64,000 bases of DNA, taken from Rossellomorea sp. SC111 (GTDB lineage Bacteria; Bacillota; Bacilli; Bacillales; Bacillaceae_B). The notes beneath the pieces were generated by a model that did no database searches, had not been told where the DNA came from, and saw only the letters and a program-made list of their open reading frames with translations. This document shows, in pieces, positions 9,633 through 18,288 of this stretch (its first letter is position 1; each line of letters starts with the position of its first letter). The DNA lies in contig NZ_JANIOC010000012.1 of the NCBI RefSeq assembly GCF_024733565.1, forward strand, positions 1 through 64,000, in the 5' to 3' direction. The position numbers and the translations under genes are program-made.

Positions 9633-9649
9633 TGTAAATTGTTTGTAAA
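9633..9649 (+). promoter_or_regulatory. WalR-like box upstream of rlmH
   Basis: TGTAAA-N5-TGTAAA fits the WalR consensus TGTWAH-N5-TGTWAH. It sits among the DnaA boxes, 14 bases before the rlmH start. The region is AT-rich, so a chance match is possible. Confidence 0.3.
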
Positions 9650-9662
9650 GCGAGTGTGGATA

Positions 9663-10142
9663 GTGAACATCACAATAGTAACGGTTGGAAAGCTGAAAGA
9701 AAAATATTTAAAACAGGGCATCGATGAATATGTGAAGCGTCTCGGTGCGTACTCAAAAATTGATATTGTAGAGCTGGCAGATGAAAAGGCCCCAGAAGTA
9801 TTGAGTGACTCTGAAATGGAGCAGGTGAAGAATAAAGAAGGGGAACGGATCTTAGCGAAGATCTCACCCGATCATCATGTCATTGCCCTCGCCATTCAAG
9901 GGAAAATGCGTTCTTCAGAAGAACTCGCAGATAATCTGGACAAGCTTGCCACGTACGGAAAAAGCAAAGTGGCGTTTGTTATCGGAGGATCACTCGGATT
10001 AAGTGATAATGTGATCAAGAGATCCAATGAAACCCTTTCGTTTTCGAAAATGACATTCCCTCATCAGCTAATGAGATTGATATTGGTGGAACAGATTTAT
10101 CGGGCGTTTCGGATAAATCGGGGGGAACCGTATCATAAATAA
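9663..10142 (+). CDS. rlmH: 23S rRNA pseudouridine-1915 N3-methyltransferase RlmH
   Basis: A 159-aa SPOUT-class methyltransferase that uses S-adenosylmethionine to methylate pseudouridine 1915 in helix 69 of 23S rRNA. The knotted C-terminal SAM site is visible as [10 protein letters not shown], and the family-defining tail INRGEPYHK is intact. The GTG at 9663 gives [15 protein letters not shown] and exactly the usual 159-residue length; the longer upstream reading has no support. The gene sits within the DnaA-box cluster, as its orthologue yydA does in B. subtilis. Confidence 0.96.
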   Translation: MNITIVTVGKLKEKYLKQGIDEYVKRLGAYSKIDIVELADEKAPEVLSDSEMEQVKNKEGERILAKISPDHHVIALAIQGKMRSSEELADNLDKLATYGKSKVAFVIGGSLGLSDNVIKRSNETLSFSKMTFPHQLMRLILVEQIYRAFRINRGEPYHK

Positions 10143-10235
10143 TCCCTCCTGTTGACAAAATCCATATCAGCCCTTAAAATTATCAACTATTCGACAGTGA
10201 AACGTTAAGCGAATAAAATTAATAGAAAGCTATGA

Positions 10236-10422
10236 TTGCTATGGATCATCCCGTAGCAGGAGCAGCTTCTGGAGAGACCGCGGAATCCGCGGCGCCGAAG
10301 GGTTCATTATCTCAGGCAAAAGGACAGAAGAGTATCGGATATTTCTTTGGTGTGTGCTCATGCCAAATGATATTTGTTATTCTTATGACCACGAGATTGG
10401 AGCCCATCCAATCTCTTTTTTT
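10236..10422 (+). ncRNA. Glycine riboswitch (single aptamer) with terminator
   Basis: The aptamer lies at 10266-10330. P1 pairs CTTCTG with CAGAAG, and the conserved elements GGAGAGACCG, GCGCCGAAGG and CTCAGGCAAAAGGACAG are present. Only one full aptamer is seen. A 7-bp hairpin (GCTATGG/CCGTAGC) just upstream could be the ghost aptamer of a singlet class. A 9-bp terminator GAGATTGGA/TCCAATCTC plus seven Ts at 10393-10422 forms the expression platform ahead of the permease. Whether glycine turns the gene on or off is not readable. Confidence 0.88.
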
Positions 10423-10461
10423 GTGCTCAATTGTTGAAGTGCTGGTTTTAAGGAGGAGTTA

Positions 10462-11805
10462 GTGTTGGAACAACGAGAGTTAAAGAGGGATCTATCGAAT
10501 CGCCACGTTCAGCTGATCGCGATTGGGGGTACGATCGGTACGGGGCTATTCTTAGGTTCCGGTAAAGCGATACAGCTTGCAGGTCCCTCGATCATCTTCG
10601 CTTATTTAATTGTGGGGATTGCCCTTTTTTTCGTGATGAGATCTCTTGGGGAGCTGTTGTTATCGAAAGCCGGGTTTCAATCGCTGCCAGACATTGCGGA
10701 AGAGTATCTTGGACCCCGGTTCTCCTTTGTGACGGGTTGGACGTACTGGTTTTGCTGGATCATGACGGCGATGGCCGATGTGATTGCTGTTGGTGTTTAT
10801 GTGAAATATTGGTTTGACATCCCGCAGTGGGTTCCTGCACTTATTTGTGTCATCATTTTATTGGGACTCAATTTATTAACGGTCAAGCTGTTTGGGGAAT
10901 TGGAATTTTGGTTTGCTTTAATCAAAGTCATTACGATCCTTGGGTTAATTGCCCTTGGTGTCATTCTGCTGGTGATCGGGTTTAAGACTGACTCTGGGGC
11001 GGTTACGGTTCAAAATCTGTGGGAGCATGGCGGATTTTTCCCGAACGGAATATCAGGTTTCTTCCTTTCCTTCCAAATGGTCACCTTTGCCTATGTCGGT
11101 GTGGAATTAGTCGCTGTATCGGCAGGGGAAACATCCAACCCGGAGAAAAATATCCCCTCCGCCATCAATAAAATTCCTTTGAGGATCTTATTTTTCTACG
11201 TAGGGGCCCTGACCGTCCTCTTGTTCATTAATCCATGGATGGAACTGAATGCAGCAGAAAGTCCATTTGTGAAAACTTTTAGCTTGGTCGGAATTCCGCT
11301 GGCGGCAGGTGTCATTAACTTTGTCGTTTTAACATCAGCGGCTTCTGCCTGTAATAGCGGGATGTTTTCTACCAGCCGAATTCTGTATCATTTAAGTAAA
11401 GATCATCAGGCATCCCCTCGTTTTGCCAAACTGAATCAAAATCATGTTCCGGGTAACGGGTTATTCCTATCCACACTGGTCATATCAGTAGGGGCTCTAT
11501 TAAGTAAGCTTATACCTGAGCAGGCCTTTGGTATCGTGACGACTATAAGTGCCATTTGTTTTATTTGGGTTTGGAGCATCATTCTGATCAGTCATATAAA
11601 ATATAAAAAAAGCCGTCCGCATTTACACGAGAAATCGTCATTTAAAGCACCGCTCACTCCTCTGATAAATTACGTCGTGCTAGCGTTGTTTGCAGGGATC
11701 CTTGTGATTATGCTGTTTTCTGAGGCTACTCGTCCAGCCTTACTGTTGACTCCTCTATGGTTCATTCTCTTATTTATTTTGTATCGGATGAGGAGCAAAG
11801 GGTAA
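10462..11805 (+). CDS. APC-family amino acid permease, probably glycine/alanine/D-amino acid (CycA/AapA-like)
   Basis: A 447-aa polytopic protein of about 12 TM helices in the amino acid-polyamine-cation superfamily. It shows the N-terminal signature LKRDLSNRHVQLIAIGGTIG and the GLFLGSGKAIQLAGPS loop typical of AAT/CycA permeases. The upstream glycine riboswitch argues that the substrate is glycine or a close relative; uptake versus export cannot be told. AGGAGG at 10451-10456 serves either GTG 10462 or TTG 10465; the TTG has the better spacing, but the GTG is kept because a two-codon choice does not affect the call. Confidence 0.85.
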   Translation: MLEQRELKRDLSNRHVQLIAIGGTIGTGLFLGSGKAIQLAGPSIIFAYLIVGIALFFVMRSLGELLLSKAGFQSLPDIAEEYLGPRFSFVTGWTYWFCWIMTAMADVIAVGVYVKYWFDIPQWVPALICVIILLGLNLLTVKLFGELEFWFALIKVITILGLIALGVILLVIGFKTDSGAVTVQNLWEHGGFFPNGISGFFLSFQMVTFAYVGVELVAVSAGETSNPEKNIPSAINKIPLRILFFYVGALTVLLFINPWMELNAAESPFVKTFSLVGIPLAAGVINFVVLTSAASACNSGMFSTSRILYHLSKDHQASPRFAKLNQNHVPGNGLFLSTLVISVGALLSKLIPEQAFGIVTTISAICFIWVWSIILISHIKYKKSRPHLHEKSSFKAPLTPLINYVVLALFAGILVIMLFSEATRPALLLTPLWFILLFILYRMRSKG

Positions 11806-11855
11806 CGCTCATTGTTACAATGGAAGTAAGACGAAACACTAGGGGGAACGTAATC

Positions 11856-12836
11856 ATGGAATTTGATAAAGTCCGATGGGGAATCATCGGCTGCGGAGAT
11901 GTGACAGAAAAGAAAAGTGGCCCAGCATTCCAAAAGGTACGAAACTCCGAGCTTGTTGCAGTCATGCGGAGGACAGGTGAGCTGGCGAAGGATTATGCCG
12001 AAAGACATGGAGTAGCGAAGTGGTACGATGATGCCGATGCGCTGATTAACGACCCTGATGTGGATGCAATTTATATCGCTACCCCACCTGCTTCACATAT
12101 GGAATATACCCTCAAGGCGGCGGCTGCCGGGAAGCCGGTTTATGTTGAGAAGCCGATGGCACGTACCTTCGATGAATGCAATGAGATGGTGGCAGCTTGT
12201 AAGAAGGCGGGTGTGCCTTTGTATGTAGCATACTACCGTCGGGCTCAGGAACGGTTTTTGAAGATAAAAGAATTGCTTGATCAAAACGCGATCGGAGACA
12301 TTCGTTTTGTCACCTCGACCCAGTATCAAACAGCGGGGGAAGATGTGAAAGATTCAGACCATCTACCTTGGCGTGTTCAGCCCGAAGTAGCTGGAGGCGG
12401 GTTGTTCTTCGATTTGGCCAGCCATACTCTTGATATTCTCGATTTTCTGCTCGGACCCATTCAAGAAGCACAAGGATATGCTTCCAATCAAGGGGGGTAT
12501 TACGAGGCAGAAGATATTGTGACGGGTACATATCAGTTTGAATCCGGCATTCAGGGAGTCGGGACATGGTGTTTCACAGCTTTTGAAGAGATGGATGTAA
12601 ATGAGATTGTCGGAAGTAAGGGGAAGATTCGATTTTCTACATTTGGAGACGACCCCGTCACATTGACAACAGTTGAAGGAAAAGAGCAATGGAGTTTTAA
12701 GCGGCCGCTTCATGTCCATCAGCCGCTTGTAGAATCAATTGTAGAAGAGCTGACCGGGAGTAGTGTATCGTGTCCCAGTACTGGAGACTCTGGTGCACGG
12801 ACCAACTGGGTGATGGACTGGGTTGCAGGGAAGTAG
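11856..12836 (+). CDS. Gfo/Idh/MocA family NAD(P)-dependent oxidoreductase
   Basis: A 326-aa oxidoreductase with an N-terminal Rossmann fold (WGIIGCGDVTEKKSGPAF), the family EKP motif (GKPVYVEKPMA) and a C-terminal alpha/beta domain containing GGGLFFDLASHTLDIL. Members act on sugars, inositols or related polyols; the substrate is not predictable here. The ATG at 11856 follows AGGGGG by nine bases. The longer in-frame extension would overlap the permease gene and is not homologous to the family N-terminus. It is probably co-transcribed with the permease 50 bases upstream. Confidence 0.87.
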   Translation: MEFDKVRWGIIGCGDVTEKKSGPAFQKVRNSELVAVMRRTGELAKDYAERHGVAKWYDDADALINDPDVDAIYIATPPASHMEYTLKAAAAGKPVYVEKPMARTFDECNEMVAACKKAGVPLYVAYYRRAQERFLKIKELLDQNAIGDIRFVTSTQYQTAGEDVKDSDHLPWRVQPEVAGGGLFFDLASHTLDILDFLLGPIQEAQGYASNQGGYYEAEDIVTGTYQFESGIQGVGTWCFTAFEEMDVNEIVGSKGKIRFSTFGDDPVTLTTVEGKEQWSFKRPLHVHQPLVESIVEELTGSSVSCPSTGDSGARTNWVMDWVAGK

Positions 12837-12888
12837 AACGTATCTGCTTTTTGTTGCTATACTACGTCGGATGGCATCCCGGCCATTC

Positions 12889-12932
12889 AAAAAAAGAGAG
12901 AAGAGCATTATGTTAGCTCTTCTCTCTTTTTT
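12889..12932. terminator. Bidirectional terminator between convergent genes
   Basis: The long stem AAAAAAGAGAGAAGAGC/GCTCTTCTCTCTTTTTT has A and T runs on both sides and serves the oxidoreductase (+) and the dihydrouridine synthase (-). Confidence 0.9.
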
Positions 12933-12943
12933 CCTGCTTTTAT

Positions 12944-13939
12944 TTACTTAGACACAGAAAAGCCTTCATCCTCTTTCACTGCATCTGCATATTCATCTAA
13001 AAGAGCACGAACTTCATCGGTGGTTTCTGATTCCATCAGACGATTTCGCAGTTCACTTGCTCCGCGGAATCCACGTACATATATCTTAAAGAAGCGGCGA
13101 AGTGGCTTGAATTGGCGCGGCTCAAGTTCTTCTGAGTATTTATCATGAAGATCGAGCTGCAGACGAAGGAGATCGAGCAGTTCCCCGCTAGTATGTTCTT
13201 TCTTCTCCTTTTCGAAAGCGAACGGATTGTGGAAGATCCCACGTCCAATCATAATGCCGTCTACACCGTATTTCTCCGCAAGTTCAAGCCCCTTCTCTCG
13301 GTCAGGGATGTCGCCGTTGATCGTCAGTAATGTATGAGGGGCGATTTCGTCACGAAGCTTCTTGATTTCAGGAATCAGCTCCCAGTGAGCATCAACGTCA
13401 CTCATTTCCTTTTTCGTGCGGAGGTGGATGGAAAGATTGACAATGTCCTGTTCCAATAGGTGCTTCAGCCAGTCGTGCCACTCCTCGACTTTTGTGTAAC
13501 CAAGTCGTGTCTTCACACTGACGGGAAGTCCCCCCGCTTTGGCTGCCTGGATAATTTCCGCTGCAACATCCGGTCGGCGGATCAGGCCGGAACCTTTTCC
13601 ATTCGCTGCGACATTGTGTACGGGGCATCCCATATTGATGTCGATTCCGCGAAAGCCCATTTTAGCCACTCCGATACTGGTTTCACGGAAGTATTCGGGC
13701 TTATCCCCCCAAATGTGGGCGACAATCGGCTGTTCGTCTTCCGTGAACGTCAGACGTCCGCGCACGCTGTCCTTTCCTTTCGGATGACAATAGCTTTCTG
13801 TATTCGTAAACTCTGTAAAAAACACGTCAGGTCTCGCCGCTTCACTCACAACATGACGAAAAACGACATCGGTCACGGCTTCCATCGGTGCCAGAACAAA
13901 AAATGGCTTAGGCAACTCATGCCAGAAATTTTCTTTCAT
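12944..13939 (-). CDS. yfjN: tRNA-dihydrouridine synthase (YfjN/Dus2-like)
   Basis: A 331-aa FMN-dependent enzyme that reduces uridine to dihydrouridine in tRNA D-loops. The TIM barrel begins with [12 protein letters not shown], the catalytic cysteine is C105 in the NMGCP motif, and FMN-phosphate binding residues lie in [12 protein letters not shown]. The sequence follows B. subtilis YfjN closely as I recall it. It is a single gene on the minus strand, facing the upstream oxidoreductase across a shared terminator. Confidence 0.93.
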   Translation of the reverse strand: MKENFWHELPKPFFVLAPMEAVTDVVFRHVVSEAARPDVFFTEFTNTESYCHPKGKDSVRGRLTFTEDEQPIVAHIWGDKPEYFRETSIGVAKMGFRGIDINMGCPVHNVAANGKGSGLIRRPDVAAEIIQAAKAGGLPVSVKTRLGYTKVEEWHDWLKHLLEQDIVNLSIHLRTKKEMSDVDAHWELIPEIKKLRDEIAPHTLLTINGDIPDREKGLELAEKYGVDGIMIGRGIFHNPFAFEKEKKEHTSGELLDLLRLQLDLHDKYSEELEPRQFKPLRRFFKIYVRGFRGASELRNRLMESETTDEVRALLDEYADAVKEDEGFSVSK

Positions 13940-14284
13940 AATCTATTTAAACCCTTTCCTTTAGGGAAGCATATTCCCAAAATTAAAAAGTAAGATGCTT
14001 TACTGTTATCCATTCCCGATTAAGATGGATTCCAACCAGTATATACTTTAATCGTATTGGACGAAAAGTGCAAGGGAACGCGTCGTCTTATTAAGAGGGA
14101 AATACTTATTATTGAAGAAAAATGAACCAATTGTAGAATAGATTAATAAGGTGGTCGGGATAGGGTGATAAGCACATTGAATATGGAAGAATTTATTTCA
14201 TAATACTGAACAAAATCTGTAAAAAATTGCTATAATTGTTACAGAAGCAGTGTATGGAACTGCGACAGTAAAGGGGAGCCGTCA
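13940..14284. other. Divergent intergenic region (dus / yiaA)
   Basis: 345 bases between divergent genes. The only recognisable element is a possible SigA promoter for yiaA: TGAACA at 14207-14212, an 18-base spacer, and a perfect TATAAT at 14231-14236. Nothing else stands out. Confidence 0.4.
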
Positions 14285-14755
14285 ATGTCTGATTTAAATG
14301 AAAATCTGTTAATGAAGAGCGATGAAAAGAAACCGAAGATCAAGATGGAAAGAAAAGAAGGGGAACCGACTTCTGCATTTAAAGGGGCAAGCTGGGCAGC
14401 TTTGGTGATAGGGGTTTCAGCTTATCTGATCGGCTTGTTCAATGCCGGAATGGAACTCAATGAGAAGGGGTATTACTTTGCGGTACTGGTATTCGGACTC
14501 TATGCAGCTGTATCCCTGCAAAAAGCGGTAAGGGACAAGGAAGAGGATATACCTGTTTCGGGAATCTATTATGGTCTCAGCTGGTTCGCCGTCATTGTAG
14601 CCATATCGTTGATGACCATCGGACTTTATAATGCCGGAAGTATCATCTTAAGTGAAAAAGGATTTTATGGAATGTCGTTTGTTCTTAGTTTGTTTGCGGC
14701 CATTACGATTCAGAAAAACATCCGGGATACCCAGGTGGCAAGAGATAGAGACTAA
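14285..14755 (+). CDS. YiaA/YiaB-type inner membrane protein
   Basis: A 156-aa protein with two copies of the two-helix YiaA/B unit. Each repeat has the pattern GxSxYLIGLFNAGMELNEKGYYF (about residues 35-78) and SLMTIGLYNAGSIILSEKGFYG (about 103-145), giving four TM helices and a charged N-terminus. Function is unknown throughout the family. The start follows AAAGGGGAG. A 10-bp hairpin right after the stop (14763-14786) may be a weak terminator. Confidence 0.8.
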   Translation: MSDLNENLLMKSDEKKPKIKMERKEGEPTSAFKGASWAALVIGVSAYLIGLFNAGMELNEKGYYFAVLVFGLYAAVSLQKAVRDKEEDIPVSGIYYGLSWFAVIVAISLMTIGLYNAGSIILSEKGFYGMSFVLSLFAAITIQKNIRDTQVARDRD

Positions 14756-14958
14756 TGAGTGGCGGTACTGCTTGCAGTGCTGCCCTTTGTCGTTCATATA
14801 GCTTTCCTGAAACCCATACTCCTCCCCACTTCAATGAAAATTCTGAGGTTCGCTTGATTAGTTGAAATCCTGCACGAAAAACAACTTTTAAACCGCACGA
14901 TCCAGATCATTTCTCGCATGTTTCCTTCCATAAAAATCTTCCATCACAGTAATCCAGT

Positions 14959-15009
14959 TAAAAAAGAAGCATCCAAGAACAATATTACGTTCTGGATACT
15001 TCTTTTTTA
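14959..15009 (-). terminator. Terminator of the MFS gene
   Basis: AAAAAAGAAGcATCCaAGAAC pairs with GTTCTGGATaCTTCTTTTTT. The T run on the minus strand serves the MFS gene; the structure is symmetric enough to act in both directions. Confidence 0.85.
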
Positions 15010-15012
15010 ACG

Positions 15013-16203
15013 TTATGTTGCACTTACCTGCTTCTGATCTAAGCGATAACTGAAGAAAGTCAGCAGACTCGCACAAATTGCAACCACTCCTCCGACGAGT
15101 GTCACATTCATCAACGGACCCTGATGGTAGACCAGACCTCCGAGTGCTGATCCCATAGCGATGCCGACATTGCTTGCAACGGGCATCAGGGAAGCGGCTA
15201 GGCCAGTCGCTTTTGGTTGATACACACCTGCAAGGTCAATCAGGTAAAGCTGGGTTGATGTGGTAAGGAGGATGGCCATCAAGGACATCAATCCGATATT
15301 GATCAATCCAACGATAAAATGATCGGTCGTAAAGTACAGGGCAAACAGAACAAATGCCTGGATAAGAAACACGAATCGGAGGCGTCCGATGGCATTGTGA
15401 CTGGCAATCTTCCCTGCAAGGATGTTGCTGAAGATCGAGATGAACCCGTAAGCGAACAGGATCAAGCTGATGGAATTGCCTGGTGCTCCCATCTTGTTCA
15501 GAATCGGGACAAGATACGTAAATACTGCATAGGTCGCACCGAAGCCAAGGGATGGAATGAAGAAAGCCATCAGGATCCTTGGATGGGTCAATAAGGAGAA
15601 CTGATCCCGCATGGAACTGCGGTATTGACTGAGCTTACTCGGTAAATTCAAGAACGATGCCAAGAAGGCAACGACACCTAGTAACGTCGTCAATAGGAAC
15701 GTAGCATGCCAGTTGTACCATTCGGCAATGACCGTGCCGATGGGGACTCCGATGACGTTTGCCAGGGTGAACCCGCCGAACACGAATGAGATGGCGACTC
15801 CTCTTTTTGTGACGGGAATGGCCTCACTGGCGATCGTCATGGCAAGTGAAATCAACACTCCTGTCACAATCGCTGTCAGCATCCGAAGACCCATAAGCAT
15901 GACGTAGCTTGTGGAAATCACGCACAAAGCATTCAAAATGATGAATGCCCCTATCAAACACAACACCCATTTCCGCTTTGGAAAATGACTTGTTGCAGAC
16001 ATGACAATGGGCGTGGCGATGGCAAAGATAATGGCAAATGCTGAAACGAGCGTGCCTGCCTTTGCATTCGTTATATGGAGACTTGAAGAAATCTCCGTTA
16101 AGATCCCGACGATGACAAATTCGCTTGTCCCGAGAACAAATGTTAATAACGTAAGGGTAAAAATAAGGAACCAATGTTGTTTAGATAATACCGTTTCTTT
16201 CAT
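15013..16203 (-). CDS. MFS (DHA1-type) efflux transporter
   Basis: A 396-aa protein with 12 predicted TM helices. The N-terminal half shows the AraJ/DHA1 pattern (FVLGTSEFVIVGILTEI in TM1, then PIVMSATSHFPKRKWVL at the TM2-TM3 loop). It is likely a proton-coupled exporter of sugars or drugs; substrate unknown. The ATG at 16203 is preceded by AAGAGGT at good spacing, and upstream in-frame codons lack a ribosome binding site. Confidence 0.85.
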   Translation of the reverse strand: MKETVLSKQHWFLIFTLTLLTFVLGTSEFVIVGILTEISSSLHITNAKAGTLVSAFAIIFAIATPIVMSATSHFPKRKWVLCLIGAFIILNALCVISTSYVMLMGLRMLTAIVTGVLISLAMTIASEAIPVTKRGVAISFVFGGFTLANVIGVPIGTVIAEWYNWHATFLLTTLLGVVAFLASFLNLPSKLSQYRSSMRDQFSLLTHPRILMAFFIPSLGFGATYAVFTYLVPILNKMGAPGNSISLILFAYGFISIFSNILAGKIASHNAIGRLRFVFLIQAFVLFALYFTTDHFIVGLINIGLMSLMAILLTTSTQLYLIDLAGVYQPKATGLAASLMPVASNVGIAMGSALGGLVYHQGPLMNVTLVGGVVAICASLLTFFSYRLDQKQVSAT

Positions 16204-16543
16204 AAGTACCTCTTTTCTAAGTTGAATATCCATATGGGATAGAGTGGGCAAACAATTTAACCATCATACCATAAAACATTTTTTTGCAGTAACCCTTGTA
16301 TGGAAAAAATATAAACAAAAGAGCAGGGCTCATTTTTTATGGGAATGTAAGAAACGTTTTTGATAGACAAGAAGGCTTTGTGTTTAAATGAGTAGACCAT
16401 TCCATTTTCTTTTTTCCTTTCCGATCTGGTTTGATATGAGATAAATATGGATATATCTTCTAAATAAGATCATATCTGTATTAAGGTGTGTCTTAGATAA
16501 GAATGATTCTGTGAAATTTAATAAAACAAAGGTGGGTAGATAA
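16204..16543. other. Divergent intergenic region (MFS / lipoprotein)
   Basis: 340 bases, AT-rich, between divergent genes. There is an imperfect inverted repeat around 16448-16478 (GATATATC...GATCATATC). No promoter can be assigned with confidence and no coding potential with a ribosome binding site is seen. Confidence 0.3.
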
Positions 16544-17476
16544 TTGGTGAAAAAAATATCTATTTTAATCGTAATTTTCTTTTTATCAGGTTGTACTTCT
16601 TTAGAAGAGAAGGTCTCCACCTTTACGGAAGCAGAAATTGATGAGGTGTATGGAGAAAAAGTCAAAATGACTTCTATAGAGGAATCCACACCTATTGGCG
16701 CCACGATCATTGTGGTACTTACAAAAATCTTCACTGATGTATATGACCTGACATTTCAATCTGAAGATGATCCGAATTTCACATTCGGGGGTGAAATCTC
16801 AGGGGACCTTGAAAACTTTGAAGAGGATTATGTTCAAAGTAAACATGAATATTTACTGGAACGGGATAAAAAGTATGAAGAATACCAAAAAGTATTTGAA
16901 GAGAATGGAATAGTAGATGTCCAGTTTAGAAGTATGATTTATAAAGGCAAACCTTACATAACAATCAGTGGATACTACCAGGGTGGAGAAACCAACCCGG
17001 AAAAGCTGGTACACACAATAGGAGAAATAAGCGAAAGACTTGTGAAAGTGCCTGTCGAAACCTCACTCGATCTGGAAATGGAATATAATCGAATTTCAAC
17101 AGATTACTATAGTAAGGAAGAATCTGATGAATTCCAGCAGATAATAGAACAACAATTTATGTTGATTCACCACCATGAATTGGTTGATAGTGGTGCATTG
17201 GAACAAGAACTCGAGAAGTTGGATATGTTTGCCGATTCAAGTTTGAATTGGGATGAGAAGAGTGAACATTTTATTACAACACTGTTTGTAAATCAGGATA
17301 TCACCTTATTTGCCAAACCTTATTCAAGTAATGAGGACATTCTAAAAGCCTTTGATATCTTCAAGAAATACGGTATGGATGAATCAGTCGTGAACATCAT
17401 TGACTTAGATGGTACATGTAAGGTAAAGGAAGTAAAAGAAACGGAAGATCTAAGCAGGTGCTATCGAGAACGCTAG
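16544..17476 (+). CDS. Putative lipoprotein of unknown function
   Basis: A 310-aa protein starting at TTG 16544 (or GTG 16547), with AAAGGTGGG upstream. A type II signal peptide ends in LSGC with lipidation cysteine C17. The mature part is acidic, largely hydrophilic and has no motif I recognise. It resembles the many uncharacterised Bacillus surface lipoproteins. It begins a plus-strand run of hypothetical membrane genes, from which a hairpin terminator separates it. Confidence 0.75.
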   Translation: MVKKISILIVIFFLSGCTSLEEKVSTFTEAEIDEVYGEKVKMTSIEESTPIGATIIVVLTKIFTDVYDLTFQSEDDPNFTFGGEISGDLENFEEDYVQSKHEYLLERDKKYEEYQKVFEENGIVDVQFRSMIYKGKPYITISGYYQGGETNPEKLVHTIGEISERLVKVPVETSLDLEMEYNRISTDYYSKEESDEFQQIIEQQFMLIHHHELVDSGALEQELEKLDMFADSSLNWDEKSEHFITTLFVNQDITLFAKPYSSNEDILKAFDIFKKYGMDESVVNIIDLDGTCKVKEVKETEDLSRCYRER

Positions 17477-17482
17477 AAGAGG

Positions 17483-17510
17483 TCCGTCTCACAAAGAGAC
17501 GGATTTATGA
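17483..17510 (+). terminator. Terminator after the lipoprotein gene
   Basis: Perfect 8-bp stem TCCGTCTC/GAGACGGA with a 5-nt loop, followed by TTTATG (short T run). Confidence 0.55.
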
Positions 17511-17567
17511 TACTACCATTTATATGGTAAATTTTAGATAAGTGTACGACTATTGAGGTGAGCAGAA

Positions 17568-18275
17568 CTGAAAAAATTGAAAGATATAGATGATATGACC
17601 CATGTGTACCTGAGCAATATGCAGTTTCCTAAAGAAAACAGAAGAAATGTAATAGGGTTTCTAACCCTACTTTTGGACTTTTTAGGATTGCTTCCTTTAC
17701 AGAGCATTCCTTTTTCTCCCTCCTTTTTCTGGGCTGCACTGGCACCTGCTGTTTTTATTCATTTATGGGGCATTCTTTATATCGTTGCTCCCTATAAATT
17801 TGAACGATCTTATTACTTATACATTGGAGTTTTTGGGGTTGTAAATACGTATGTATTTTTCCTTGTTATTCAAAAGTTTTTATATCTTCATATCGGTGTA
17901 GAAAGTACCCGCTTCTTTTACATAGGATTAGTGCTTATGGTGTTTCTATTGATATTTATTCAGGTTTTTCATGTGAAAATGCTTTATTCCGGTGCCTATG
18001 TCAAAATCCAAAATGGAAAGTCTCCATTCACTATTTTATCGATCGTCGCTTTCTCAACTTTAGGATACGTTGCTGCACAGTTTTTAATGTCCTACATGCT
18101 CACTGACTCAGCATATATGATTGTATTAATGATGGCGTATACGGTCGTTTCAATCGTGACTGCTTATTTATCAACTTTCGTTCACCGGTATATTTATATA
18201 CGAAAATATAATGAAAAAGTGTTGAAAATGTATCCTGATTTGGGGAAGCCAAAGGATTCCAGGAAGTTTGGTTAG
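17568..18275 (+). CDS. Six-helix membrane protein, tandem paralogue 1 (apparent CTG start)
   Basis: A 235-aa hydrophobic protein with about six TM helices and a basic C-terminal tail, paralogous to the next two genes (shared blocks: DFLGLLPL, VNTYVFFLVIQK, KMLYSGAY, YLSTFVHRYIYIRK). I place the start at CTG 17568. It has GAGGTG seven bases upstream, and the product then aligns residue for residue with the paralogue starting MKRHKDID at 19008. The first TTG (17577) is too far from the ribosome binding site. Function unknown. Confidence 0.7.
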   Translation: MKKLKDIDDMTHVYLSNMQFPKENRRNVIGFLTLLLDFLGLLPLQSIPFSPSFFWAALAPAVFIHLWGILYIVAPYKFERSYYLYIGVFGVVNTYVFFLVIQKFLYLHIGVESTRFFYIGLVLMVFLLIFIQVFHVKMLYSGAYVKIQNGKSPFTILSIVAFSTLGYVAAQFLMSYMLTDSAYMIVLMMAYTVVSIVTAYLSTFVHRYIYIRKYNEKVLKMYPDLGKPKDSRKFG

Positions 18276-18288
18276 GGGGATTTTATCG

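Larger units (their letters stand above)
9370..9663. promoter_or_regulatory. DnaA-box cluster around rlmH (yydA)
   Basis: Six DnaA-box matches lie within 294 bases. Four are perfect copies of TTATCCACA or its complement (9370-9378, 9512-9520, 9605-9613, 9618-9626) and two have one mismatch (9597-9605 TGTGGATAT, 9655-9663 TGTGGATAG). In B. subtilis a DnaA-binding cluster lies next to yydA, the rlmH orthologue, and such clusters titrate DnaA to restrain re-initiation. The same role is inferred here. One box lies inside the 52-aa gene, three precede rlmH and the last touches its GTG start. Confidence 0.88.

Noticed and set aside
10232-10462. A 76-codon frame upstream of the permease
   Set aside because: It overlaps the glycine riboswitch and its terminator, and has no ribosome binding site.
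14763-14786. Hairpin after yiaA as a definite terminator
   Set aside because: Stem relies on G-U pairs and is followed by only three Ts; kept as a note under the gene.
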